From Sva-07 sp963828415 (GTDB lineage Bacteria > Actinomycetota > Acidimicrobiia > Acidimicrobiales > Ilumatobacteraceae), in assembly GCA_963828415.1 (NCBI GenBank), contig CAWHEI010000012.1, positions 806,001 to 870,000 of the forward strand: 64,000 nt of DNA, written 5' to 3'. The position numbers and the translations under genes are program-made. A model generated the notes under the pieces. That model saw only the letters and a program-made list of their open reading frames with translations, did not search any database and was not told the DNA's origin. Position 1 is the first letter of the stretch, and the number at the start of each line of letters is the position of its first letter. Positions 53,007 through 61,561 of the stretch are shown one piece after another.

Positions 53007-54379
53007 GCGCCGGAACCGGCATGGTTCCCGGAGGCCCGGGCTCGGGGAACCAGGACCAGGCGTACTTCGACGAACTGATCACGGCGGCAACGGGAACGCT
53101 CGTCGGCGACGAGGTCCTGCTCGCCAACTTCTCCGGCGAGCGCACCGACTTCATCCGGCTCAACAACTCCGAGGTGCGCCAGGCCGGCAGCGTCGACCAG
53201 CGCTCGCTCGCCGTCGATCTCGTCGCCGGCCGACGCCACACGGGCGGCAGCATCCGACTGTCGGGCGATCGCAGCGTCGACGACGCCCGACTTGCCACGC
53301 TGCTCGGACAACTGCGCGAGCAGCGGGCGTTCGTCGCCGACGATCCGTTCCTGCTCTACAACACCGAGCCCACGTCCACCGAGCGAATCGAACGGGGCTC
53401 CATCCCCGAACCCGACGCGGCGCTCGCCGAGATCCGATCAGCTGGCAAGGGACGAGACCTCGTCGGGATCTACGCATCAGGTGACACGTTCCAGGGCTTC
53501 GCCAACAGCCTCGGGCAGCGCAACTGGTTCGAGTCCTCGACGTTCAACCTCGACTGGTGCTTCTACCTGCGCGCCGACAAGGCCGCCAAGAACCTGTACG
53601 CCGGATTCGACTGGGACGACGACGCATTCGCCGCCAAGGTCGACTGGTCCGCGCGACAGGTCAAGGCGCTCGAGCGCGAGCCGATCAGCCTGTCGCCAGG
53701 CGACTACCGCACGTACCTGGCGCCGCGGGCACTCGAAGAGCTGATGCAGCTCCTGTCCTACTACGGCGCCTTCGGCATCCGCGCGCACGAGACCAAGCAG
53801 ACACCGTTGCTCAAGATGCTCGTCGAGGGCACGACGCTGTCGCCGCTCGTGAACATCAGCGAGGACACCGCCCACGGTGTCGCCCCGAACTTCCAGTCGG
53901 CCGGTTTCCTCCGCCCCGACGAGGTGCCCCTGATCGTCGATGGCGCCTACGCCCAGACGCTGGTGTCACCCCGCTCGGCCCAGGAATTCGGCGTGCCGAC
54001 CAACGGCGCAGTCGGCCACGAATACCCGCAGTCGCTCGCCATCAAGCCGGGCACGGTCCCGACCGACTCGGTCGGCGAGGCACTCGGGAGCGGGCTCTTC
54101 GTCGGCAACCTCTGGTACACGAACTTCTCCGACCAGGCTGCCTGCCGAACGACGGGCATGACACGGTTCGCCACGTTCTGGATGGACGACGGCGAGATCG
54201 TCGCACCGGTCAACGTTCTGCGTTTCGACGACACCGCGTATCACCTCCTCGGTGACCAACTCGAGGGCCTGACCGACACCGCCGAGGTGTTGCTCGACAC
54301 GTCCACCTACGAACGACGTTCCACCGACAGTGCCCGCCTCCCGGGCGCACTCGTGGGGGCCATGCGTTTCGTGCTCTGA
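53003..54379 (+). CDS. tldE: TldE/PmbA protease subunit
   Basis: A 458-residue partner of TldD. As in other TldE proteins it lacks the HExxxH motif and supports the TldD active site. Family blocks are LLANFSGERTDFIRLNNSEVRQ, GIYASGDTFQGFANSLGQRNWFES and GLFVGNLWYTNFSDQ. The GTG at 53003 overlaps the tldD stop. The first 17 or so residues (SAGTGMVPGGPGSGNQDQ) are encoded by part of a family D palindrome. An ATG inside that element (53021) could be the start instead. The family fold begins near AYFDELI. Confidence 0.92.
   Translation: MSAGTGMVPGGPGSGNQDQAYFDELITAATGTLVGDEVLLANFSGERTDFIRLNNSEVRQAGSVDQRSLAVDLVAGRRHTGGSIRLSGDRSVDDARLATLLGQLREQRAFVADDPFLLYNTEPTSTERIERGSIPEPDAALAEIRSAGKGRDLVGIYASGDTFQGFANSLGQRNWFESSTFNLDWCFYLRADKAAKNLYAGFDWDDDAFAAKVDWSARQVKALEREPISLSPGDYRTYLAPRALEELMQLLSYYGAFGIRAHETKQTPLLKMLVEGTTLSPLVNISEDTAHGVAPNFQSAGFLRPDEVPLIVDGAYAQTLVSPRSAQEFGVPTNGAVGHEYPQSLAIKPGTVPTDSVGEALGSGLFVGNLWYTNFSDQAACRTTGMTRFATFWMDDGEIVAPVNVLRFDDTAYHLLGDQLEGLTDTAEVLLDTSTYERRSTDSARLPGALVGAMRFVL
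53010..53053. repeat. Palindromic element family D, partial copy inside tldE
   Basis: The right half of a family D element (GGTTCCCGGAGGCCCGGGCT then CGGGGAACCAGG) with a short left remnant CCGGAACC. It is read in frame as the N-terminal extension of TldE. It is the only palindromic element in the window found within a coding start. Confidence 0.8.
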
Positions 54380-54427
54380 CCGACCGGGCCGTTGGGGTCT
54401 CGCGGTAGCAGCGGTACGGTCGTTGTC

Positions 54428-54682
54428 ATGAAGAAGCTTCTCCTCATCATCGCCCTCATCGGTGCCGCCGCTGCCGCGGCCGCGGCGTTCCGTCGCGACG
54501 ACGTCAAGGCCGGCGCCAAGAAGGCCACGTCGCAGGCGAGCTCCATGGCTCACCAGGCCAAGGACAAGGTCCAGCCGAGCGTCGACTCGGCGACCGCCAG
54601 CGTCAAGGACGCCGCATCTGACGCCGCCGACACCGCTGACAAGGCCGTCGACGCCGTCGCCGACGCCGCCTCCACCAACTGA
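54428..54682 (+). CDS. Small Ala/Lys-rich helical protein with N-terminal hydrophobic segment
   Basis: An 84-residue protein. A MKK start and hydrophobic alanine-rich segment (4-20) could be a signal or membrane anchor. It is followed by an amphipathic stretch of repeated Lys/Ala/Asp/Ser 11-mers (DDVKAGAKKATSQASSMAHQ, then SVKDAASDAADTADKAVDAV), similar in style to LEA-like or YtxH-like stress proteins. Function not known. It stands alone between tldE and the sulfotransferase gene. Confidence 0.65.
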   Translation: MKKLLLIIALIGAAAAAAAAFRRDDVKAGAKKATSQASSMAHQAKDKVQPSVDSATASVKDAASDAADTADKAVDAVADAASTN

Positions 54683-54706
54683 TCACCCCTGCGCCATGAT
54701 GGGCGC

Positions 54707-55324
54707 ATGACTATCCAGCTGGTCGGTGCCGGCCTCGGCCGTACCGGCACGATGTCGCTCAAGCTCGCTCTCGAGCGACTCCTCGGTGGCACCTGCCATC
54801 ACATGATGGAGGTCTTCGGGCACCCCGGCGAGGTGCCCTTCTGGCACGCTGCGATGCTCGGTCAACCGGTCGACTTACCCGACCTGCTCGCCGACTACAC
54901 GGCGATCGTCGACTATCCGGGTGCCGCGGTCTGGCGAGAGTTGGCTGCTGCGTTCCCCGATGCTCCCGTGCTGTTGTCGACCAGGTCGTCCGCCGACGAG
55001 TGGTGGCAGAGCGCGAGCAACACGATCCTGGTCCGGCGACCGGAGGAGACCGCAGACGATCGCCGACACATGGTCGACGCGCTGTTCGCCCGCAGCCTCG
55101 GTGACGACATCACCGATCGCGACGCTGTCATCGCCGCCTACGACGCTCACAATGCGGCGGTGCGCAGCGAGATCCCACCCGAGCGACTGTTCGAGTACCA
55201 ACCCGGCGACGGCTGGGCGCCCTTGTGCGCTGCGTTGGGTCTGGCCGAGCCCGACGAGCCGTTCCCGCACACGAACACCCGCGAGCAATTCCGCGAGCGT
55301 GCCGGGCTCGACGATCCGGCGTGA
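54707..55324 (+). CDS. Sulfotransferase-family protein
   Basis: A 205-residue protein of the short sulfotransferase group (Sulfotransfer_4-like). The PAPS 5'-phosphosulfate loop is GAGLGRTGTMSLKLAL near the N-terminus. PVLLSTRSSADEWW holds the 3'-phosphate binding Arg/Ser. The end with a DGWAPLCAALGL-like cap is typical. The acceptor is unknown. It overlaps the next gene by 4 bp (GTGA), so the sulfotransferase and methyltransferase may act together. Confidence 0.82.
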   Translation: MTIQLVGAGLGRTGTMSLKLALERLLGGTCHHMMEVFGHPGEVPFWHAAMLGQPVDLPDLLADYTAIVDYPGAAVWRELAAAFPDAPVLLSTRSSADEWWQSASNTILVRRPEETADDRRHMVDALFARSLGDDITDRDAVIAAYDAHNAAVRSEIPPERLFEYQPGDGWAPLCAALGLAEPDEPFPHTNTREQFRERAGLDDPA

Positions 55325-55935
55325 CCCGCCACCCGTTTCCGCCGGGATTCTTCGACCGCGCCGACGAATCGGGCGACGACCGGTTCTACGCCGTCGATCG
55401 CCTCCTCACCCACATCGACGATGGCGCCATCGCCGCGGTCACCGAGCTGTACGACGAACTCGGGTTGACCGGCGACGTGCTCGACTTGTGCTCGTCGTGG
55501 ATCTCGCACTTCTCGACGCCGCCGCAGCGCCTGATTGCGCTCGGCATGAACGCCACCGAGCTCGCTGCCAACGACGCGGTAGCCGAGTGGCTCGTGCACG
55601 ATCTGAACGTCGACCCGTCGCTCACGTTCGACGACGCCTCCTTCGACGCGGTCACGTGCTGCGTGTCGGTCGACTACCTGACGCGCCCGCTCGAGGTGTT
55701 CGCCGAGGCCGCACGCGTACTGCGACCGGGTGGGGTGTTCGCGTGCACGTTCTCGAACCGGTGTTTCCCCACGAAGGCAATCCGTGGGTGGCTGTCGACG
55801 AACGACGACGGACACTGCGCCATCGTGAGCGCCTACTTCGAACTCACCGATGGCTTCGGCGAGCCGGTCGTTCAACTCCGCAACCCCGGCGCCTCAGGCG
55901 ATCCGCTCTTCGCCGTGTGGTCTCGGCGGACCTAG
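55321..55935 (+). CDS. Class I SAM-dependent methyltransferase-like protein
   Basis: A 204-residue protein with a Rossmann-type methyltransferase fold: motif I is degenerate (GDVLDLCSSWISHFS instead of a GxGxG loop). LTFDDASFDAVTCCVSVDYL is the motif III/IV region, and EVFAEAARVLRPGGVFACTFSNRCFP is the usual post-motif helix-strand. The weak motif I leaves SAM binding uncertain. The GTG start overlaps the sulfotransferase stop. Confidence 0.78.
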   Translation: MTRHPFPPGFFDRADESGDDRFYAVDRLLTHIDDGAIAAVTELYDELGLTGDVLDLCSSWISHFSTPPQRLIALGMNATELAANDAVAEWLVHDLNVDPSLTFDDASFDAVTCCVSVDYLTRPLEVFAEAARVLRPGGVFACTFSNRCFPTKAIRGWLSTNDDGHCAIVSAYFELTDGFGEPVVQLRNPGASGDPLFAVWSRRT

Positions 55936-55969
55936 GCGCACGACCTGATCGGCTGTCAGACAGGTGGGG

Positions 55970-56623
55970 TCACCGCGGGCGAGCCACCGATCGTGCAGCC
56001 CGCGTGCGCACGCCGACGCGGAAGGTGATCACTCGGCCGGCGAAGGTGACCGTGATGGCCACGATGGCGGCCACCGCCGGTTGTGCACCGACGGCCTCGA
56101 CGAGCAACAGGTAGGTCCCCACCCCGGCCACGGCAACCAGCGCGTAGGGAGGTCCGGGCCGCATGATCATCGGCCGCTCGCCTCGGAGCACGTCGGCGAT
56201 CACGCCGCCACCGACCGATGCGAGCACGCCGACGAACAGGACCGAAATCGAGGGGAGTCCGGCCCCGAGCGCCTGCTGTGCGGCGATCACGCCGAACAGT
56301 CCGAGCACGGCGGCGTCGGCCACCAGCAGAACGGGCTCGATGACGTGAAGATGGCGTCCGGCAACGGCGACGAAGGCCACCGCGACGAGCGCGACCCCGA
56401 TGAACCAGGCGTTGGTGAGGGCCGTCGGCGGGAACGTGCCGAGCAGCACGTCGCGGATGACCCCGCCACCGAATCCCAGACACACGGCGAGCGTGGCCAT
56501 ACCGACGAGGTCGAGATCGTCGTCGGAACGTGCGATCAGTGCTCCCTGCAGCGCACCGGCGCCAGTGGCCGCCACCGACAGTGCGAGCGGTGTCTCGGAG
56601 GCGAGGTCGGTGAGGGCGAGCAT
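55970..56623 (-). CDS. TRIC-type cation channel family membrane protein (UPF0126)
   Basis: A 217-residue membrane protein of two repeated halves, each with three helices and the family glycine motif: FGGGVIRDVLLGTFPP in the first half and SVGGGVIADVLRGERP in the second. This is the UPF0126/TRIC fold, known to form trimeric K+-selective channels. Start at ATG 56623 (MLALTDLASE); the C-terminal end is basic and cytoplasmic. A second reverse gene lies 58 bp upstream. Confidence 0.88.
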   Translation of the reverse strand: MLALTDLASETPLALSVAATGAGALQGALIARSDDDLDLVGMATLAVCLGFGGGVIRDVLLGTFPPTALTNAWFIGVALVAVAFVAVAGRHLHVIEPVLLVADAAVLGLFGVIAAQQALGAGLPSISVLFVGVLASVGGGVIADVLRGERPMIMRPGPPYALVAVAGVGTYLLLVEAVGAQPAVAAIVAITVTFAGRVITFRVGVRTRAARSVARPR

Positions 56624-56681
56624 GGGATGGACAGCGGCGGACACGGTCGTCGGACCCGCCGACGCTACCGCCACGACCCCG

Positions 56682-57113
56682 TCAGGTGGTGACCGCGTCG
56701 AGTAGTTCGTCGGGCTGGTCGGTGCCGATGCGGAACACCCTGCCCGAGCGGAGCGACAACTCGATCGCGTCGCGACCCGCGTTGTTGTACATCCACCCTC
56801 GCGAGACCTTCCGGATGCCCCACCCATGACACCAGCTGTTGCGAACGGCAGCGGCTGAGTCGATCTCCGAACGGTCGATGGTACGGCGGGGCCACCCCCA
56901 GCCGAACGACGCCGTCACGGCCCGAGCGTCGACCACCACGGTCAGTCGAGCGCCCACCACGCCGGTCGCGGCCACGAGCAGCATCGCCGCCTGGAAGATC
57001 CAGAACCCGCCGCCGAGGCCAACGCGCACGACGACACCGACCGCGAGACCAACCACACCGAGCACGGCGATCAGGTACATGGAACGAGCCCGTTGGACGT
57101 GTCGATAGGGCAT
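56682..57113 (-). CDS. Small membrane protein with PH-like C-terminal domain
   Basis: A 143-residue protein with two hydrophobic helices (about 12-32 and 36-56) followed by a strand-rich domain (VVVDARAVTASFGWGWPRRTIDRSEIDSA ... FRIGTDQPDELLDAV), of the type seen in bacterial PH-like (YdbT/DUF3093-like) proteins. Function unknown. The open frame upstream of ATG 57113 is antisense to the next gene and was not used. Confidence 0.65.
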   Translation of the reverse strand: MPYRHVQRARSMYLIAVLGVVGLAVGVVVRVGLGGGFWIFQAAMLLVAATGVVGARLTVVVDARAVTASFGWGWPRRTIDRSEIDSAAAVRNSWCHGWGIRKVSRGWMYNNAGRDAIELSLRSGRVFRIGTDQPDELLDAVTT

Positions 57114-57197
57114 GGATCCAACTGTGCCACACCCCTCGTTCACACTGGTCCCACACCGCCACCCGCCGGGTGGCACGAGCATCACGAGGAGTACGCC

Positions 57198-57665
57198 GTG
57201 TTGGTATTGATCGCCACGAACGAACTGCAGGGGGCGGCCCCTGGCGACTACAGCTTCACCGTCGAAGGTGAGCTGGTCACGCCGCTCGCCGCCGAATGTG
57301 CGTCGGGGGAACGGTGCGGCTGCAACCGAGGGTTTCCGGGCTTGGCCAGCGGCTTCGCCACCACCACGGCGATGGTCGTCGACCGCCCTGGCGTCACCGA
57401 AGACGACCTCCGCGATGCCGTCTTCGACTGGCTCGACCGGTGCGGATGGATCGACCTGTTCGAGGACACCGCCGTCGAGCGAGCGGCATCGACGATCGAC
57501 GACGACGAGTGCGATCTCGACGGAGACGTCGACGACCTGATCGAGTCGATCATCGACGAACACGTCGACTGCATCCACGAGATCTGCTCGACCCATCCCG
57601 TCGGCACCGTCGTGGTTCGCCTCGGCGACCTCGTGATGACCCGGGCATACCCCTCGGCTGCATGA
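57198..57665 (+). CDS. Conserved hypothetical protein, Cys-rich motif
   Basis: A 155-residue cytoplasmic protein. It opens with VLVLIATNELQGAAPGDYSF and has a tight cysteine cluster CASGERCGCNRG (three Cys within eight residues), followed by GLASGFATTTAMVVD. It then has an acidic helical C-terminus with a CIHEIC pair. The pattern recalls a conserved actinobacterial family of unknown function. The cysteines could bind metal. The GTG at 57198 is supported by an AGGAG 8 bp upstream. Confidence 0.75.
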   Translation: MLVLIATNELQGAAPGDYSFTVEGELVTPLAAECASGERCGCNRGFPGLASGFATTTAMVVDRPGVTEDDLRDAVFDWLDRCGWIDLFEDTAVERAASTIDDDECDLDGDVDDLIESIIDEHVDCIHEICSTHPVGTVVVRLGDLVMTRAYPSAA

Positions 57666-57698
57666 CGCCGGATCCACCTGGCCGCCAAACGAGGTACC

Positions 57699-57956
57699 AT
57701 GCAACCCATGGTGTTGAGCATCAAGAGCGTCGAGGCCGACCAGCTCGCCCGCGAACTCGCCCAGCTGACCGGAGAATCATTGACCGACGCCATCACGAAC
57801 GCACTCCGCGAGCGCCTCGAACGTGAGCGTCCCGACCGAACCGATCTGGTGAATCGGCTGCTGGCAATCGGCGAGTCAGCGCGGACGCTCCCTCGACTCG
57901 ACGCCCGTTCCGACGACGAGATCCTGGGCTATGACGAGCACGGGCTGCCCTCGTGA
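57699..57956 (+). CDS. vapB: VapB-type antitoxin (Rv0623-like)
   Basis: An 85-residue antitoxin with an N-terminal ribbon-type DNA-binding segment (SIKSVEADQLARELAQLTGE) and a helical VTEAL-like region LTDAITNALRERLERERP. A C-terminal tail (DEILGYDEHGLPS) would block the toxin active site; Rv0623-type antitoxins end this way. A second ATG at 57708 is also possible. It overlaps the toxin gene by 4 bp, the usual order and coupling for vapBC. Confidence 0.9.
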   Translation: MQPMVLSIKSVEADQLARELAQLTGESLTDAITNALRERLERERPDRTDLVNRLLAIGESARTLPRLDARSDDEILGYDEHGLPS

Positions 57957-58354
57957 GCCTGGTGGTCGACAGCTCGGCGGTCATGGCCATCGTGCTGGCC
58001 GAGCCCGACGCCGAGCGTCTCGCTGAACGGCTTGCCGCCTGCGACCAGGCGATCATGAGCGCCGTCACACTGGTCGAAACGACGATCGTGGCCGAAGCCA
58101 GGCTCGGAGCTGTCGGTACGACGCTGGTACAACGAGTCGTGCGCGAAGCCGACATCCGCACGGTCGACGTCACCACCGAGACAGCGCTGGACGCACTCGA
58201 CGGCTGGCGCGCCTACGGCAAGGGACACCACCGTGCGGCGCTGAACCTCGGCGACTGCTTCACGTATGCACTCGCACGCCGTCGACGTGCGCCCATTCTG
58301 TGCGTCGGCGACGACTTCATCCACACCGACGCAGGGGTCGAGCCACTCGGTTGA
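57953..58354 (+). CDS. vapC: VapC-type PIN-domain ribonuclease toxin
   Basis: A 133-residue PIN-domain RNase. The acidic residues that bind the metal are Asp6 (VVDSSAV), Glu42 (LVETTIV), Asp101 (LGDCFTYA) and Asp120/121 (CVGDDF). Free toxin would cut RNA and stop growth; VapB neutralises it and together they repress their own promoter. Start GTG, coupled to vapB. Confidence 0.93.
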   Translation: MSLVVDSSAVMAIVLAEPDAERLAERLAACDQAIMSAVTLVETTIVAEARLGAVGTTLVQRVVREADIRTVDVTTETALDALDGWRAYGKGHHRAALNLGDCFTYALARRRRAPILCVGDDFIHTDAGVEPLG

Positions 58355-58378
58355 GCTGGCGCCTGGAAGACTGAGCCG

Positions 58379-58996
58379 ATGGGGATCTACGACACCTACG
58401 TGCTGCCCCACGTGGTCGCGGTCGCCTGCGGCACCGGAGACGTCGCACGGCAACGTCGCAAGGTCGTCCCACGAGCGACGGGGCGGGTGCTCGAGGTCGG
58501 CATGGGACCAGGCCTGAATCTGCCGTTCTACGACCGTGCGGCCGTCGAGTTCGTGTGGGGGCTGGAGCCGTCCGAGGGGATGCGACGCAAGGCGGCGCCC
58601 GCACTGGAGGCCACCGACCTCGACGTGCGGTGGCTCGATCTGCCGGGCGAGGAGATCCCGCTCGACGACAACAGCGCCGACACAGTCGTGCTCACCTACA
58701 CGTTGTGCTCGATCGCCGACTGGGAACTCGCCCTCGCCCAGATGCGACGGGTGCTCAAGCCGGAGGGCCAGCTGCTGTTCTCCGAGCACGGCGAAGCCCC
58801 CGACGAGTCGGTGCGGAAATGGCAGCATCGAATCGACCCGGTCTGGACCCGCTTGGCCGGCGGTTGCCACATCACACGACCGATCCCGAGGCTGATCGAA
58901 TCGGCCGGCTTCGAACTCGTCGAGGTCGAGTCGGGCTATCTCCCCGGCGCCAAGATCGCTTCGTACCACTCGTCCGGCATTGCCCGCCCCCGCTGA
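58379..58996 (+). CDS. Class I SAM-dependent methyltransferase
   Basis: A 205-residue methyltransferase of the UbiE/METTL7-like type. Motif I is VLEVGMGPGLN, followed by WGLEPSEGMRRKA (motif II), IPLDDNSADTVVLTYTLCSI (motif III/IV) and MRRVLKPEGQLLFSEHG. Unlike the degenerate protein at 55321, the SAM pocket is complete. The acceptor is unknown. It is 24 bp after vapC and probably has its own role. Confidence 0.88.
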   Translation: MGIYDTYVLPHVVAVACGTGDVARQRRKVVPRATGRVLEVGMGPGLNLPFYDRAAVEFVWGLEPSEGMRRKAAPALEATDLDVRWLDLPGEEIPLDDNSADTVVLTYTLCSIADWELALAQMRRVLKPEGQLLFSEHGEAPDESVRKWQHRIDPVWTRLAGGCHITRPIPRLIESAGFELVEVESGYLPGAKIASYHSSGIARPR

Positions 58997-59089
58997 GATC
59001 GGTGGGTTCGACCACGCGAGGACCAACGTCCCTTGCCGTGGCCGGACAAGGGAGTACTGTCCAGCTCACATCAGCGGAGGGAGGATGCC

Positions 59090-60676
59090 ATGCGGCGTTT
59101 CGGGTCACTAGTGATGGTCGGAGCGTTCGCGCTCGCAGCGTGCGGAGGTGGCGACTCCGATGTCTCGACCAATACCGCCGAGGACACCTCGGCTGATGCC
59201 ACGGCATCGACGGCAACGGCGACGACCGACGCCGCAGACTTCGACATCGCTCAAGTGGAACCGTCGGTCGTCAAGATCGCCGCTGAGGGGACGTTCATCG
59301 ATCCTGAGGTCGGTGAGCAACGCAACTCCGCCGGTGTGGGCAGCGGTGCGATCATCTCCGATGACGGCCTCATCGTCACCAACAACCACGTCGTCACCGG
59401 GGCTGCGCTGCTCCGCGTGTACCTGGCCGGAGAATCCGAACCGGTCAACGCCAAGGTGCTCGGCGTCAGCGAGTGCTCCGACCTCGCTGTGATCCAAATC
59501 GACGGCGAGGGCTACACCGCGCTGGAGTATCGAACCGACGAGGTCACACCCGGCCTCGAGGTCTACGCCGCCGGGTTCCCGGCCAGCGACGCCAACACCA
59601 TCGACGACGTCGACTACACGTTGACTCGTGGCATCGTGAGTTCCACGACGGCGAGCGGCGAGACGTCGTGGGCGTCGGTCGACGAGGTTCTCGAACACGA
59701 TGCCCGAATCCGTGGCGGGAACTCAGGTGGACCACTCCTCGACACCGATGGCCGCATCGTCGGCATCAACTACGCCGGAATCGACGAGAGCGACCAGAAC
59801 TACGCCATCTCGGCCGCTGACGCCAAGCCGATCATCGAGCAGCTCGTAGCGGGCCAGGACGTGGAATCGATCGGCATCAACGGCCAAGCGGTCAACGATG
59901 GCGCCGGCACCAACGGCATCTGGGTCGCCAGCGTCGAGAGCGGCTCGCCGGCCGATGCTGCGGGCATCGAGCCTGGCGACATCATCACGCGACTGGAGGG
60001 GCTCGACCTCGCCCTCGATGGCACCATGAGCGACTACTGCGACGTGATCCGCACGAAGGGCTCCGATGCCACGATGAGCATCGAGGTCCTCCGCTTCGCC
60101 ACCGAGGAGGTGTACGAGGGCCAGCTCAACGGCACACCGCTCGAGCTGTCGTTCTCGTTCGCTCAGGAATTCGAGGACGAGGTGGCTGTCGGGGACGATC
60201 CTGCCGTCGCCGCCGAGACCTACGGCGAGTTCGTCTCGATCAGCGACGACTCCGGTTCGATCACCGTGTCGGTGCCGATCGAGTGGAGCGACATCGACGG
60301 CACACCGAACGCTGAATTCGGGCCGAGCGTCTATGCCGCACCGAACCTCGACTCGTTCCTCAACACCTTCGACACGCCGGGAGTCATCATCGAGGCCACG
60401 GGGTCTCGCGGCGTCGCCGACATCGACTCGACACTCGACGAACTCGACCTCTCCGACCAGTGCACCTACGTCGGCCGGAGTCCGTACAGCGACGTGCTGT
60501 ACACGGGGTCACTCGACGAGTACTCGAACTGCGGAGGCACCAGCACATCGATCTTCGTGGTTGCGGTGACCCCGGAGGACGGCACATTCCTCGCCCGGCT
60601 GCTGATCCAGGCCGTTGAACCCCGAGACCTCGATGCCGCCGACGAGATCTTTGCGTCGTTCGTGGCCAGTCCCTGA
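59090..60676 (+). CDS. Lipoprotein HtrA/DegP-like serine protease with PDZ and C-terminal domain
   Basis: A 528-residue exported protease anchored as a lipoprotein (lipobox LAAC, Cys18), followed by a Ser/Thr/Ala-rich linker (20-50). The trypsin-like domain has His100 (TNNHVV), Asp131 (ECSDLAV) and Ser212 (GGNSGGP). A PDZ domain follows (GIWVASVESGSPADAAGIEPGDII), then a further domain of about 150 residues without recognised homology. HtrA proteins degrade or refold damaged envelope proteins. A very strong ribosome binding site (GGAGGGAGG) precedes the ATG. Confidence 0.93.
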   Translation: MRRFGSLVMVGAFALAACGGGDSDVSTNTAEDTSADATASTATATTDAADFDIAQVEPSVVKIAAEGTFIDPEVGEQRNSAGVGSGAIISDDGLIVTNNHVVTGAALLRVYLAGESEPVNAKVLGVSECSDLAVIQIDGEGYTALEYRTDEVTPGLEVYAAGFPASDANTIDDVDYTLTRGIVSSTTASGETSWASVDEVLEHDARIRGGNSGGPLLDTDGRIVGINYAGIDESDQNYAISAADAKPIIEQLVAGQDVESIGINGQAVNDGAGTNGIWVASVESGSPADAAGIEPGDIITRLEGLDLALDGTMSDYCDVIRTKGSDATMSIEVLRFATEEVYEGQLNGTPLELSFSFAQEFEDEVAVGDDPAVAAETYGEFVSISDDSGSITVSVPIEWSDIDGTPNAEFGPSVYAAPNLDSFLNTFDTPGVIIEATGSRGVADIDSTLDELDLSDQCTYVGRSPYSDVLYTGSLDEYSNCGGTSTSIFVVAVTPEDGTFLARLLIQAVEPRDLDAADEIFASFVASP

Positions 60677-60688
60677 GCGCTCCGACGC

Positions 60689-61561
60689 TCAGACGAACGT
60701 CATGGCATCGCCCAACCGGACGGTTCCCGGTGTCACGATCGACGCGTAGACACCGAGGTTCTGGTCGAGGTCGCGCACGATGTGACGCAGCACGGCCCGA
60801 TCGGCAGGGATCTGGTCGCTGATCTCGCGGGTCACCATCACGCACCGAGGGCACGGTGCGGCGAACTCGATGGTCGCTGTCCCGATCGTCGCCCGCCGTC
60901 CGGTCCAGTCGAACTCCGGGTGCCCGGGGGTCGACGCGTCCGCGGCGTCGCCGCCGGTGTCGACGACGAACGACGGCCGGAAACGGCGGACGTCGACGTT
61001 CGAATCGGGCAACGCCGCGGCGACCGCTGCGAGCGCGGCTTCGGTCATGACCATCAGCGGGAACGCGTCGTAGTACGTGCCGGGTGGCGACTCGAACTCG
61101 GAAATCGTCGGCGGGAAAATCGAGAAGTCGGGGAACGGCTCGTCGTCCTCTCGTCCGAAGATGCCGCGCAGCTCAGCCACGACGTCGTCGGAGTCTGGTG
61201 CACCGCGCCGGTAGTGGTCGAGGTCGTCGACGGGCCGGAGTCGTTCGAGCTGGACCCGATGGTCGAGTGCGGCACTGACCCGGTCGTCGACGTTGGCATC
61301 CGTCGTCCGCACCATCGATCCGTCCGGGAGCGTGATCTCGACCTGGCCATCGTCGACATCGGTCGCCGCAAGCCGCATCAGCGAGCCGATCTTCTTGGCG
61401 CCGCGAATTCCGCCGCGTTCGAGATCACGAACCGCCCACGTGCGATCACCCACGATGCCGACTTCGTCGAGTTCGAACGATTCGACGCGGCCACCGACCA
61501 TCGACTTGACCGGATAGCGCCAGAGTTGGGAGACCTGCATCTCCCCGACCGTATTCGTCAC
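60689..61561 (-). CDS. MOSC domain protein (MOSC N-terminal beta-barrel type)
   Basis: A 290-residue protein of the YcbX/mARC-like group: an N-terminal beta-barrel (QLWRYPVKSMVGG, ELDEVGIVGDRTWAV) and a MOSC domain in which a cysteine near PCPRCVMVTREI is likely the molybdenum ligand. Such enzymes reduce N-hydroxylated compounds with the molybdenum cofactor. The GTG start at 61561 overlaps the alcohol dehydrogenase stop (GTGA), so the two are an operon; an internal ATG at 61540 is the alternative start. Confidence 0.88.
   Translation of the reverse strand: MTNTVGEMQVSQLWRYPVKSMVGGRVESFELDEVGIVGDRTWAVRDLERGGIRGAKKIGSLMRLAATDVDDGQVEITLPDGSMVRTTDANVDDRVSAALDHRVQLERLRPVDDLDHYRRGAPDSDDVVAELRGIFGREDDEPFPDFSIFPPTISEFESPPGTYYDAFPLMVMTEAALAAVAAALPDSNVDVRRFRPSFVVDTGGDAADASTPGHPEFDWTGRRATIGTATIEFAAPCPRCVMVTREISDQIPADRAVLRHIVRDLDQNLGVYASIVTPGTVRLGDAMTFV

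Noticed and set aside
51543..54379. RiPP biosynthetic cluster around tldD-tldE
   Set aside because: No precursor peptide, modification enzyme or exporter is next to the pair; tldD/tldE are widespread housekeeping genes.
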